From JAZLIT01 sp045617525 (GTDB lineage Bacteria; Bacillota; Bacilli; Bacillales_A; Planococcaceae): 10,820 nucleotides of DNA. Positions 1-6,516 of the stretch are shown here, one piece after another. Location: assembly GCA_045617525.1 (NCBI GenBank), contig JAZLIT010000065.1, positions 1 through 10,820 on the forward strand. Direction: 5' to 3'. Within the stretch, counting starts at the first letter, position 1, and every line of letters begins with the position of its first letter. Below the pieces are notes generated by a model. It was not told where the DNA came from. It made no database searches and worked only from the letters and a program-made list of their open reading frames with translations. The translations under genes and the position numbers were made by a program.

Positions 1-1
1 A

Positions 2-82
2 ATGATCGATGCAATGCTCGACGTTGAAATGCCCAAAACACCACTAGAGATGGTGCACTTAATCACACAATATGAAAAATAA
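2..82 (+). CDS. C-terminal end of an unidentified protein (5' partial)
   Basis: An open frame enters from the left edge and ends at TAA 80-82, leaving 26 visible codons that end in ...MVHLITQYEK. The frame is supported by the strong terminator that starts three bases after the stop codon, as expected for the end of a real transcription unit. The visible tail is too short to assign a family. It has no cysteine pair, membrane segment or recognisable motif. Methionine codons are present at the start of the fragment, but nothing resembling a ribosome site precedes them within the window, so this is probably the end of a longer gene and not a small complete one. Confidence 0.6.
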   Translation: MIDAMLDVEMPKTPLEMVHLITQYEK

Positions 83-84
83 AA

Positions 85-136
85 AATACCCGTTATCTAT
101 CGATCGAATTTTTCGACGATGGATAGCGGGTATTTT
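85..136 (+). terminator. Rho-independent terminator of the left-edge gene, probably bidirectional
   Basis: Positions 85-102 pair with 117-134 as an 18-bp stem with wobble pairs (AATACCCG... against ...CGGGTATT). A small inner hairpin (TCGAA/TTCGA, 104-116) forms the loop. A short T-run (133-136) follows on the plus strand. The A-run at 77-86 gives a T-run on the minus strand, so it may also stop minus-strand transcription that escapes the neighbouring terminator. Confidence 0.85.
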
Positions 137-142
137 CATAGC

Positions 143-191
143 TAAAAAAGAAAAGCTTATACACGGAACGTTTAGTTCCTGTGTATAAGCT
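143..191 (-). terminator. Rho-independent terminator of the GNAT gene
   Basis: Positions 154-169 (AGCTTATACACGGAAC) pair with 175-190 around a five-base loop, with a single bulged base at 180. Read on the minus strand, the hairpin starts a few bases after the acetyltransferase stop codon and is followed by a T-rich tail (complement of the A-run 144-154). With the element at 85-136 it separates two convergent genes. Confidence 0.88.
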
Positions 192-196
192 AATTT

Positions 197-745
197 TTAC
201 ATTGCCTGTTCTTCTTCTTCCTGATTTTCATTAGCAGTTACAAGATAGAATAAATCTTTTGTAATTTTGAATAAATCATATTGAAGATTTCCTTGATTGA
301 TTTCATTGTATAAAGCAACATGTGAGTCCTGTGCGCAAACGACATAAGCAAGTTTTAATGCTGCAGCTTTTGAACGGTAATTTTCCTTACGAATACGTAA
401 AAATACGGTATGAAAATCATGTTCAAAAAATAGTTCATTTAAAAATTGAAGTTTTGCTTTGTTGTTGTAGCCGAGGCCTTGGTATGGATATCCTAACCAA
501 GTTCCTAAAAACCCTGCTCCTTGATCAACGTCATAAATACTGATAGTGCCGATAGGTTGAGCCCATTCATCTATAATTGTTCGAGAAATTGCAGTTCCAT
601 TAATTTCTTCTTCCATTAATTGCTTTGTCATAAATAAATATTCCTCAGCGGATTGGGCTTTTTGGCGGACATAAGGAAATACAGACGGGTGACTGATTAA
701 TGAGTATAATTGTGCTGTTTCATGAAGATCGCGATGCTTAATCAT
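197..745 (-). CDS. GNAT-family N-acetyltransferase
   Basis: Predicted cytoplasmic acetyl-CoA-dependent acyltransferase of 182 residues, a normal length for a single GNAT domain. The acceptor substrate cannot be read from the sequence. The acetyl-CoA loop is visible as YQGLGYN (about residues 88-94), a form of the family Q/R-x-x-G-x-G/A signature. It is preceded by the strand containing FLGTWLGY and followed by the helix NNKAKLQFLNELFF. Further on, RIRKENYRSKAAALKLAY (about 117-134) matches the usual V-x-x-x-N-x-x-S...K-L-G-F element, keeping N122 and S125. The C-terminus is acidic (EEEEQ). The frame is open up to an ATG at 787, but that start has no ribosome site. The ATG at 745 has AAAGGGGG eight bases upstream and begins MIKHRDLHET, so I chose it. 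It resembles ribosomal-protein/Acetyltransf_3-type GNATs, which is a family-level call only. It is transcribed alone, converging on the left-edge gene and divergent from the dapF-like gene. Confidence 0.85.
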   Translation of the reverse strand: MIKHRDLHETAQLYSLISHPSVFPYVRQKAQSAEEYLFMTKQLMEEEINGTAISRTIIDEWAQPIGTISIYDVDQGAGFLGTWLGYPYQGLGYNNKAKLQFLNELFFEHDFHTVFLRIRKENYRSKAAALKLAYVVCAQDSHVALYNEINQGNLQYDLFKITKDLFYLVTANENQEEEEQAM

Positions 746-753
746 GCGAAACG

Positions 754-761
754 CCCCCTTT
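754..761 (-). promoter_or_regulatory. Ribosome binding site of the GNAT gene
   Basis: On the minus strand the sequence AAAGGGGG lies eight bases before the ATG at 745. It decides the start against the longer frame beginning at 787. It overlaps a perfect 12-base palindrome, CCTTTATAAAGG, at 757-768. Confidence 0.75.
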
Positions 762-889
762 ATAAAGGTATAAGGTAAAGCTGCCATATGGCGAAAAATT
801 TCGAACTTGAATTCATCCTTATAGAATTAGCGTTGAAATCCTGAGTCCCCAAGATTTCTCCTTTATTTCCTTGCTATGACTTTACAATC

Positions 890-918
890 TCGAAATATTA
901 AATTTGTAGAAATATCAT
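890..918 (+). promoter_or_regulatory. Possible sigma-A promoter for the dapF-like/diguanylate cyclase unit
   Basis: TCGAAA (890-895; four of six matches to TTGACA) is separated by 17 bases from TATCAT (913-918; five of six matches to TATAAT). This would start transcription near 925 and give a leader of about 150 bases before the GTG at 1078. The region is so AT-rich that chance matches are likely. Confidence 0.35.
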
Positions 919-980
919 AACTTTTTTTTCGGAAATTCGCAATAAAAAACTCGAAAAATCATAAATTCGCTTAAAATAAA

Positions 981-1017
981 CTAAATTATCTGAAGAATTG
1001 GAATTTAGGGCTTTTTT
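981..1017 (+). other. Weak hairpin followed by a T-run upstream of the dapF-like gene
   Basis: CTAAATT (981-987) can pair with AATTTAG (1002-1008) around a 14-base loop, followed by GGCTTTTTT and more T-rich sequence. It has terminator geometry, but the stem is only seven pairs with a single G-C pair, so termination is doubtful. It could be a leader element, or chance in AT-rich DNA. Confidence 0.25.
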
Positions 1018-1065
1018 AATTTTTATAGGAAAAAAATGTCGTATAATAATAATATATCTATTAAT

Positions 1066-1072
1066 GGGGGGA
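1066..1072 (+). promoter_or_regulatory. Ribosome binding site of the dapF-like gene
   Basis: The G-run GGGGGGA ends five bases before the GTG at 1078 and supports that start. The upstream alternative, ATG at 1036, has only a weak AGGA five bases before it. Confidence 0.65.
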
Positions 1073-1077
1073 TATTG

Positions 1078-2037
1078 GTGGAATTATCACTTTATAAAAT
1101 GCATGGCTCAAAAAATATGTTTTATTTATTAGAAGTAGAAACATTTGAAAATTTAAATTTTATCGAATTAACGAAATGGTTATGTCAAAAGGACAATAAT
1201 GGTGGGGCAGACGGATTACTACTTGTTTTACCATCAGAAGTTGCACAAGCAAAGATGCGCGTTATTAATGCAGATGGCTCAGAGGCATCAATGTGTGGAA
1301 ATGGCCTACGATGTGTTGCTAGGTTCATCTGTGAACGTGATGGAATTGATGAAGCAATGATTGAGACAATGAAAGCTACGTTACATGTAAAAAAAGAACC
1401 GGATATTTTACCGGAAATTTCTACATATAGTGTTGAAATTTCGCCTATATCATTTGATTTAGCTTCGCTACCAATGAATTATGGTGAAAAAAAATCTATT
1501 CAGCATGAAGTTTTATTACCTTTTTCACAGACCATTTTATTTTCGGCTTTATCCGTTCCCAATCCACATTTAATAGGCGTAGTAGATAAATATTATATTG
1601 AGCAAGAATCGCATCAATTTTTACTTGCGAACTATTTGAATAATAATAGTAATTATTCGCCAGATGGGGTTAATTTAAGCTATGTATTGCCGATTTCTAG
1701 TGATGAAATCTATGTGCGTACGTATGAGAGAGGCGTAGGATTCACAAATGCTTGTGGAACTGCAATGACTGCCTCGGCATTAGTGGCATTTAAAAATGGA
1801 CTAGTGAATCAATCAAGTATTACGGTATATAACCCTGGTGGATTCGTGAAATGTTCTGTAATTGAGGCCGATGAATGCTATCGATTACGTTTAAGTGGAA
1901 ATGCGACATATGTTGAACAAGTAATTTGCGAAATAAAAGGAGATAATTTCCATTTAATTAGTTGTAAAAATTATGAAGAAGCATTACAATATGACAAAAG
2001 TCTTGTATCAATACAGCCTAAAATTAAGATTTTATAA
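1078..2037 (+). CDS. Diaminopimelate epimerase family protein (divergent DapF-like amino-acid epimerase/racemase)
   Basis: Cofactor-independent epimerase of the DapF fold. The family enzyme interconverts LL- and meso-diaminopimelate in the cytoplasm for lysine and, in many species, peptidoglycan synthesis. From the GTG start at 1078 it has 319 residues, somewhat longer than the usual 270-285. Seen in order: the MHGSKN loop near the N-terminus (usually MHGLGND); GGADGLLL; ADGSEASMCGNG with the first catalytic cysteine at C73; NPH at about 162-164; SPDGVNLSYV; and YERGVGFTNACGTA with the catalytic E-R pair and second cysteine at C226. Both cysteines and the substrate-contact asparagines are present. 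Oddities are K in place of G in the first loop, CGTA in place of CGTG/CGSG after the second cysteine, and a C-terminal extension of about 25 residues ending in KIKIL. No other lysine gene is adjacent; the cyclase gene starts 26 bases downstream. Related DapF-fold enzymes such as CntK act on histidine, so the substrate is uncertain. The longer ATG start at 1036 would add 14 poorly conserved residues. Confidence 0.85.
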   Translation: MELSLYKMHGSKNMFYLLEVETFENLNFIELTKWLCQKDNNGGADGLLLVLPSEVAQAKMRVINADGSEASMCGNGLRCVARFICERDGIDEAMIETMKATLHVKKEPDILPEISTYSVEISPISFDLASLPMNYGEKKSIQHEVLLPFSQTILFSALSVPNPHLIGVVDKYYIEQESHQFLLANYLNNNSNYSPDGVNLSYVLPISSDEIYVRTYERGVGFTNACGTAMTASALVAFKNGLVNQSSITVYNPGGFVKCSVIEADECYRLRLSGNATYVEQVICEIKGDNFHLISCKNYEEALQYDKSLVSIQPKIKIL

Positions 2038-2048
2038 CTATTAAATTG

Positions 2049-2061
2049 AAGGGTGTGGGGG
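2049..2061 (+). promoter_or_regulatory. Ribosome binding site of the diguanylate cyclase
   Basis: The stretch AAGGGTGTGGGGG precedes the TTG at 2064. The AAGGGTG part is eight bases away; the G-run is only two. It lies inside the longer frame that would begin with TTG at 2046, so the shorter start is preferred. Confidence 0.5.
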
Positions 2062-2063
2062 AT

Positions 2064-4112
2064 TTGATAACAACCGAGCATTTTATTGATCAATTAGAGA
2101 TACTTTACGGAAGTAGTCGAGACTTCGTATTTTTTATGAAGCCAATATGGAATGATTTTGAATATATTTATGCCAATGAAAGTGCTGTTGAAATGTTGGG
2201 TCAGCCTATTTACGGGTTGACTGTAAGAGAAGCGACAGAGCCGGATGTTTCAAAATATATTATTCAAAAGTACAACGATTCAATTAATAATAATGAACAG
2301 CTTGAATTTCAAGATTATGCTTATTTTAAATATAGTGTGCATAAGCATGAAACGACAGTTACTCCTGTTCTATTTCAAGATGAATTTTATATTTTAGCTG
2401 TCACAAAAGAAATCGGTTTTGAGCGTGATCTACAGGATAAGTATTTATTTATGCGTTCTATATTCTTTAAAACATTTTTATCGACTGTTCTTATTTCAAA
2501 TGATGCAAAGTTAATTGAAGCAAATCCTAAGTTTGCAGAGGGTTTTAATCTTTCTGTTGATGAAATGCGTGGGAAAAAGTTTTATGAGCTCCCTATCTTC
2601 ACACCTGAATCAGCTTTACAAGTACGGGAATATATAGAAAGCACTAAAAATGGAGATGACTTTACAACAAAAGTAATTACTTTTATTGATCATAACCGGG
2701 AAGAGCGTTTTTATATGGCGACCTTCTCACCTGTAGCAAGAGATAAAGAAATCGCTGCAATATTTATAATCTTCCAAGATGTTACCGAATACATTTTGCA
2801 GCAACGTGAATTGAAAACTACGATGCATGGCCTCGAAACATTTAAAGATGCATTGAATATTGCAACAGAAGTTACACTTACAAATTTAAAAGGTGAAATT
2901 ACTGAGGTGAATGATCACTATATTAAGCGTACGGGTTATCAGAAGGAAGAACTAATTGGGCGTACACATAATCTAGTAAACTCGAATTTTCACTCGCCTG
3001 AATTTTTCAAAAACCTTTGGACAACAATTCAAGCTGGTGACATATGGCGTGGGGAAGTTCGGAACCGCACTAAGTCCGGCGATACCTATTGGGTTGACAC
3101 CACGATTATTCCTCTGAAAAATCCAGAAGGCAAAGTGTATCAGTACATGACCATTCATTTCAACGTATCTGATAAAAAGAATATGATGATTGACCTACGG
3201 AATATTGAACGTACATTCCGTTTAATTACAGAGAACACAAATGATTATATTGTTGTTTTAAACGCTGAAGGTAAGGCTTTGTATTCTTCGTCTTCATATG
3301 ATCGTAAGCTAGGTTATTCAGAAGAGGAAATGGAGCAAATTCAATACGAAAGTTTAATTCATCCAGACAGTATAAAGGTTTGGAAGGATAAGATAAAAAA
3401 TCCTCAAAATCATGCTAAAAATGGCAATATGGAGTTAAAACTAATGGCTAAAAATGGAGATATGATCTGGACAGAAGGTAGTTATTCTTTAGTATATGAT
3501 TCATTACGCAATGAGTTGTCACAGGTCATTCTCGTTTCGCGTGAAATTACAGAGAGAAAAGAACGGGAAGATTCATTAATGTTCTTAGCGTACCACGATA
3601 GCTTAACACAGCTTCCAAATCGACGTTATTTACAGAGGGAGTTCCCTGAATTCGTGGATAATGCTAACGCTTCTTATGACAGTTTCGGTGTGTTGTATGT
3701 AGATGGAGATAATTTTAAAAATGTAAATGATGAGTATGGGCATGATGTTGGCGATTTATTCTTAGCACGCTTTGGAGAAACATTATTAAAAAGTGTTCGT
3801 AAAAAGGATTTAGTTGTTCGCCTCGGTGGGGATGAGTTCTTAATTTTAGTGTCGGATCTTTCGCGAGATGAAGAACTACTTAAGGTAGAAATTACTCGAG
3901 TAATTGAGAAAGTTCGCGGAAACATTGGGATAGGGTGGACGATTAATGGTATCGACTTTAAACCAAGTGCTACAATAGGGGCAGCAATTTACCCGTTTGA
4001 AGGGACACAATTAGATGAACTGATTGAAATAGGAGACCGGGCCATGTATCAAGCCAAACAAAGACAAAAGAACAGTTACTTAGTTCCTTATTTTGATACG
4101 ATTCATGAATAA
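2064..4112 (+). CDS. Multi-PAS diguanylate cyclase (four PAS domains and GGDEF)
   Basis: Predicted soluble enzyme making the second messenger c-di-GMP from two GTP. It has 682 residues from the TTG at 2064 (AAGGGTG eight bases upstream); an in-frame TTG at 2046 lacks a ribosome site. By fold pattern I read four PAS-like modules at roughly 15-115, 130-248, 262-372 and 382-500, then GGDEF at about 505-675. The third resembles the Aer/NifL class (GRTHNLVNS, FFKNLW, WRGEVRNRTKSGDTYWV). The first two are weaker calls. The cyclase domain is intact: AYHDSLTQLPNRR at its start, YVDGDNFKNVNDEYGHDVGD with the metal-binding aspartate, GGDEF at 588-592, and SATIGAAIYP and DRAMYQAK near the end. An RxxD inhibitory site (R579-KK-D582) lies five residues before GGDEF, so product inhibition is expected. 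There is no EAL or HD-GYP domain and no transmembrane segment. It lies 26 bases after the dapF-like gene, suggesting cotranscription, and is followed by a terminator. Confidence 0.92.
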   Translation: MITTEHFIDQLEILYGSSRDFVFFMKPIWNDFEYIYANESAVEMLGQPIYGLTVREATEPDVSKYIIQKYNDSINNNEQLEFQDYAYFKYSVHKHETTVTPVLFQDEFYILAVTKEIGFERDLQDKYLFMRSIFFKTFLSTVLISNDAKLIEANPKFAEGFNLSVDEMRGKKFYELPIFTPESALQVREYIESTKNGDDFTTKVITFIDHNREERFYMATFSPVARDKEIAAIFIIFQDVTEYILQQRELKTTMHGLETFKDALNIATEVTLTNLKGEITEVNDHYIKRTGYQKEELIGRTHNLVNSNFHSPEFFKNLWTTIQAGDIWRGEVRNRTKSGDTYWVDTTIIPLKNPEGKVYQYMTIHFNVSDKKNMMIDLRNIERTFRLITENTNDYIVVLNAEGKALYSSSSYDRKLGYSEEEMEQIQYESLIHPDSIKVWKDKIKNPQNHAKNGNMELKLMAKNGDMIWTEGSYSLVYDSLRNELSQVILVSREITERKEREDSLMFLAYHDSLTQLPNRRYLQREFPEFVDNANASYDSFGVLYVDGDNFKNVNDEYGHDVGDLFLARFGETLLKSVRKKDLVVRLGGDEFLILVSDLSRDEELLKVEITRVIEKVRGNIGIGWTINGIDFKPSATIGAAIYPFEGTQLDELIEIGDRAMYQAKQRQKNSYLVPYFDTIHE

Positions 4113-4130
4113 GCAATAAGTATTTAAAAA

Positions 4131-4166
4131 AGACTCCTCTTCAGATAAAATGTAGAGGAGATTTTT
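4131..4166 (+). terminator. Terminator after the diguanylate cyclase gene
   Basis: CTCCTCT (4134-4140) pairs with AGAGGAG (4154-4160) around a 13-base loop and is followed by ATTTTT. It ends the dapF-like/cyclase unit and separates it from the two-component genes. The A-run before it could also allow termination on the minus strand. Confidence 0.75.
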
Positions 4167-4208
4167 ATGATATATGTATGTCAATGAACAAAATGAGGTT
4201 ATATTAGA

Positions 4209-4886
4209 ATGGAACAAAAAATTCTTATAATAGAAGATGAAAAAAATATTGCACGGTTTATCGAATTGGAGCTTTCTCATGAACAATTTGAAGTGACAAT
4301 TGCCTACGATGGCAGAGAGGGGCTTGATTTAGCCTTAAATCAGACCTACTCGTGTGTCTTGTTAGACGTCATGCTTCCAGGCTTGAATGGACTTGAAATT
4401 TGCCGGAGAATTCGAAAGGTATCAGATGTACCTATAATATTAATTACGGCTCGTGACGCCGTAATGGACCGTGTTGCAGGACTAGATATTGGAGCCGACG
4501 ACTATATCGTAAAGCCCTTTGCAATTGAGGAATTACTTGCGAGAATTCGCTCTATTTTAAGACGTAGATCCACCCAACTGCATGCGCAGCCTAAATTGCT
4601 TCATTTTAGAGATTTAACAATTGATTTTGAAGCGTATGAGGTAGTGTTTGAGGGAAGGAAACTTGAACTTACTCGAACTGAATATGATTTGTTGAAATTA
4701 TTACTGGAGTCAGCGAATAAAGTCTGTTCACGTGAAGTCATACTTGAGCGCGTTTGGGGTTATGACTCGGAGGTGGAGACGAATGTAGTTGATGTTTATA
4801 TCCGTCATTTACGCTCAAAATTGGAATCGGCTAATGAACCTTACATTGAAACAGTGCGAGGAGTTGGGTATGTGATGCGAGGATGA
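4209..4886 (+). CDS. OmpR/PhoB-family response regulator, ArlR-like
   Basis: DNA-binding response regulator of 225 residues, the normal length for this family. The receiver domain (about 3-115) has the acidic pair E9-D10, the phospho-acceptor D53 in LLDVMLPG, T80 and the conserved K102-P103. The winged-helix effector domain (about 128-224) shows LTRTEYDLLKLLLE, VCSREVILERVWGYD, the recognition-helix region VDVYIRHLRSKLE and the terminal RGVGYVMRG wing. The receiver (IEDEKNIARFIELELSHE, GLDIGADDYIVKPFAIEELLARIR) is very like staphylococcal ArlR as I remember it, and the partner kinase is ArlS-like. The ATG at 4209 is preceded by GAGG about ten bases upstream. The gene runs directly into the kinase gene. 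A TG-A-TATATG extended -10-like element (4168-4176) lies upstream without a good -35, so the promoter is uncertain. Target genes cannot be inferred from the window. Confidence 0.93.
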   Translation: MEQKILIIEDEKNIARFIELELSHEQFEVTIAYDGREGLDLALNQTYSCVLLDVMLPGLNGLEICRRIRKVSDVPIILITARDAVMDRVAGLDIGADDYIVKPFAIEELLARIRSILRRRSTQLHAQPKLLHFRDLTIDFEAYEVVFEGRKLELTRTEYDLLKLLLESANKVCSREVILERVWGYDSEVETNVVDVYIRHLRSKLESANEPYIETVRGVGYVMRG

Positions 4887-4891
4887 GAAGA

Positions 4892-6292
4892 ATGAAGGGA
4901 TTTTTAAACCAGCTATCCATTAAAAATAAATGGACGATGGTTACAGCATCGACAATTGTTGTTTCGTATGCGTTAATTAGCGGTATGCTATATATTGCGA
5001 TTAATAATTGGTTAATTAATGATGAGCAACAAGTAGCAGAACGTGCGGCAGCAGAAGTGCAATCTTTTTTTATAAATGAGGGATCACATATTACGTTGCA
5101 AGATATTAAACGTAATACGAGTTTAATTAATGCGATCCTTGATAAAGCGCAAACAGTGCGAATTTATAATCAGGATCATGTAGAGATTATTCGAATAAAT
5201 AATAGTTATCTAGCTCCAGATGAAAAACCACAATTAGCAGATATTGAGCAAGGTAAGCTAATTAAAACAACACTTGAAGATACCGAAGCATATGTAATTT
5301 ATAAACCGATTCAAATCGGTGTGTTTCAGGGTTATATAGAGCTAATACACCCATTAACAAAATATGGGGCCATGATGCAATATTTACTTACCACCCTTGT
5401 GATACTTGGAGTTGGCGCAGTTTTAATAGCATCAGCAATTAGTCGGTACATTGCAGTACTTTTACTAAAACCTATTCAGCAACTTCGTGATTCAATGGTA
5501 AATGTAAAGGATTACGGTCTGTCACAGCAACCGAACATCATGTATGAGGCAAATGATGAAATAGGGGATTTATTGACAATGTACAATTCAATGCTAGTTG
5601 AATTAGAGCAGGTGTTTATGCAACAGCAGCAGTTTGTTCAAGATGCCTCACATGAATTACGAACACCAATACAGGCTATTGAGGGGCATTTATCGATGTT
5701 AGATAGATGGGGGAAGAAGGACTCTGCTATATTAGACGAGTCGCTTCAAACTTCATTACAAGAAGTACGTCGAATGAAAAAACTGATGGAAGAGCTTCTA
5801 CTATTGGCTCGAAACGAGGAACGTAATTTGGATGCAGTTACAGATGTCGAATTTGTTTTGAATGAAGTAATTACTGAATTACAGTTTTTATATGAGAGTG
5901 CAAAGTTTGAAATTCATGTGCAGGGTGATAAGGTTAAGGCAATTGTATCCGAACAAGCACTAAATCAAATTTTACGTAATAGTATCGAAAATGCGCTAAA
6001 TTACTCGAATGAAAACCCAGTGGTGTCCATCACTGTTAAATATGCTAGTAATAATGTTTTAGTGGAAGTCCAAGATAATGGGATTGGTATTTCGGAAGAA
6101 CATTTACCGCATATTTTTAATCGCTTTTATCGTGTAGATGATGCCCGAACAAATGTCACAGGAAGTACGGGTCTAGGTTTGAGTATTACTAAAATGCTTG
6201 CTGATAAATATAAATTACAGCTTGAAGTTGAAAGTGAAGTGCATGTTGGAACGACATTTAAAGTCAGCGTCCCCACAAAAAAAGCGCTTTAA
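4892..6292 (+). CDS. Membrane sensor histidine kinase, ArlS-like
   Basis: Partner kinase of the upstream regulator, 466 residues from the ATG at 4892. GAGG lies nine bases before that ATG. An ATG at 4883 overlaps the regulator stop by four bases but has no spacing from the same GAGG. Domains: transmembrane helix 1 at about 15-37; an extracytoplasmic sensor of about 125 residues; transmembrane helix 2 at about 163-184; HAMP to about 240; then HisKA with QQQQFVQDASHELRTP carrying H254. The ATPase domain has N-box asparagines N363 and N367, G1 box DNGIG (395-399), an F-box-like region at HIFNRFYRVDDAR, and G2 box TGLGL (426-430). The block ELRTPIQAIEGHLSMLDRWGKKD closely resembles the ArlS phosphorylation region, including the unusual RWGKKD. 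All catalytic motifs are intact, so it should be active. The signal sensed is unknown. No clear terminator follows the gene. Confidence 0.92.
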   Translation: MKGFLNQLSIKNKWTMVTASTIVVSYALISGMLYIAINNWLINDEQQVAERAAAEVQSFFINEGSHITLQDIKRNTSLINAILDKAQTVRIYNQDHVEIIRINNSYLAPDEKPQLADIEQGKLIKTTLEDTEAYVIYKPIQIGVFQGYIELIHPLTKYGAMMQYLLTTLVILGVGAVLIASAISRYIAVLLLKPIQQLRDSMVNVKDYGLSQQPNIMYEANDEIGDLLTMYNSMLVELEQVFMQQQQFVQDASHELRTPIQAIEGHLSMLDRWGKKDSAILDESLQTSLQEVRRMKKLMEELLLLARNEERNLDAVTDVEFVLNEVITELQFLYESAKFEIHVQGDKVKAIVSEQALNQILRNSIENALNYSNENPVVSITVKYASNNVLVEVQDNGIGISEEHLPHIFNRFYRVDDARTNVTGSTGLGLSITKMLADKYKLQLEVESEVHVGTTFKVSVPTKKAL

Positions 6293-6440
6293 GTAGAAGA
6301 TTTACACGAAATTCTATTCTTCACGAAAAAAATTGCTTATTTTGCTAAAAAGAGTTGTATTTTTTCATCAGAGTAGTAAGATTGAAATGGAAAAAACGTT
6401 CATCCATCAATAGTTGAATATAATGTTTTTTTATTGTATT

Positions 6441-6469
6441 TTGAGAAAAGATGAATGGTAATTTATTAT
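6441..6469 (+). promoter_or_regulatory. Sigma-A-type promoter of odhAB
   Basis: TTGAGA (6441-6446; five of six to TTGACA) and TATTAT (6464-6469; five of six to TATAAT) are separated by exactly 17 bases. This predicts a transcript start near 6476 and a leader of about 50 bases before the odhA ATG. It is the best promoter match I see in the window. Confidence 0.6.
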
Positions 6470-6511
6470 ATAAATCCAATTTATTTTTGAACTGCCTTAT
6501 GGCAAAACAAT

Positions 6512-6516
6512 GGAGG
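6512..6516 (+). promoter_or_regulatory. Ribosome binding site of odhA
   Basis: GGAGG is eight bases before the ATG at 6525. The longer frame's ATG (6510) overlaps this site and would consume it, so 6525 is the start. Confidence 0.85.

Larger units (their letters stand above)
746..1077. other. AT-rich divergent intergenic region between the GNAT and dapF-like genes
   Basis: This gene-free stretch of about 330 bases separates divergent genes and should hold both promoters. I see no tRNA, T-box signature or lysine-riboswitch core. It does contain a possible sigma-A promoter (890-918), direct repeats of AAATTCGC at 933 and 963, and a weak hairpin with a T-run (981-1017) before the dapF-like gene. 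No convincing minus-strand promoter for the GNAT gene could be picked by eye. Confidence 0.6.

Noticed and set aside
322..543. Plus-strand open frame opposite the GNAT gene
   Set aside because: It is the shadow of a well-supported gene, with no family motif and no ribosome site.
746..787. Start of the GNAT gene at the ATG at 787
   Set aside because: No Shine-Dalgarno sequence precedes it, while the ATG at 745 has AAAGGGGG eight bases upstream.
1036..1077. Extension of the dapF-like gene to the ATG at 1036
   Set aside because: The extra 14 residues precede the conserved DapF N-terminus, and the upstream AGGA is weak. The GTG at 1078 has a G-run ribosome site at good spacing and gives the family's usual N-terminal length.
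788..1077. T-box or lysine riboswitch before the dapF-like gene
   Set aside because: No T-box GGTGG-type antiterminator core or lysine-riboswitch conserved blocks are visible, and the leader is short and AT-rich.
6281..6290. AAAGCGCTTT palindrome at the end of the kinase gene as a terminator
   Set aside because: It lies within the last codons with no loop and is not followed by a plus-strand T-run.
6388..6404. Possible CcpA cre site near the AACGTT sequence upstream of odhA
   Set aside because: Aligning the central CG to the cre consensus leaves the left TG and the right CA out of register; it also lies well upstream of the best promoter.
6387..6413. Eight-codon leader peptide (MEKTFIHQ) upstream of odhA
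   Set aside because: No ribosome site precedes it, it lies upstream of the preferred promoter, and there is no attenuator structure after it.
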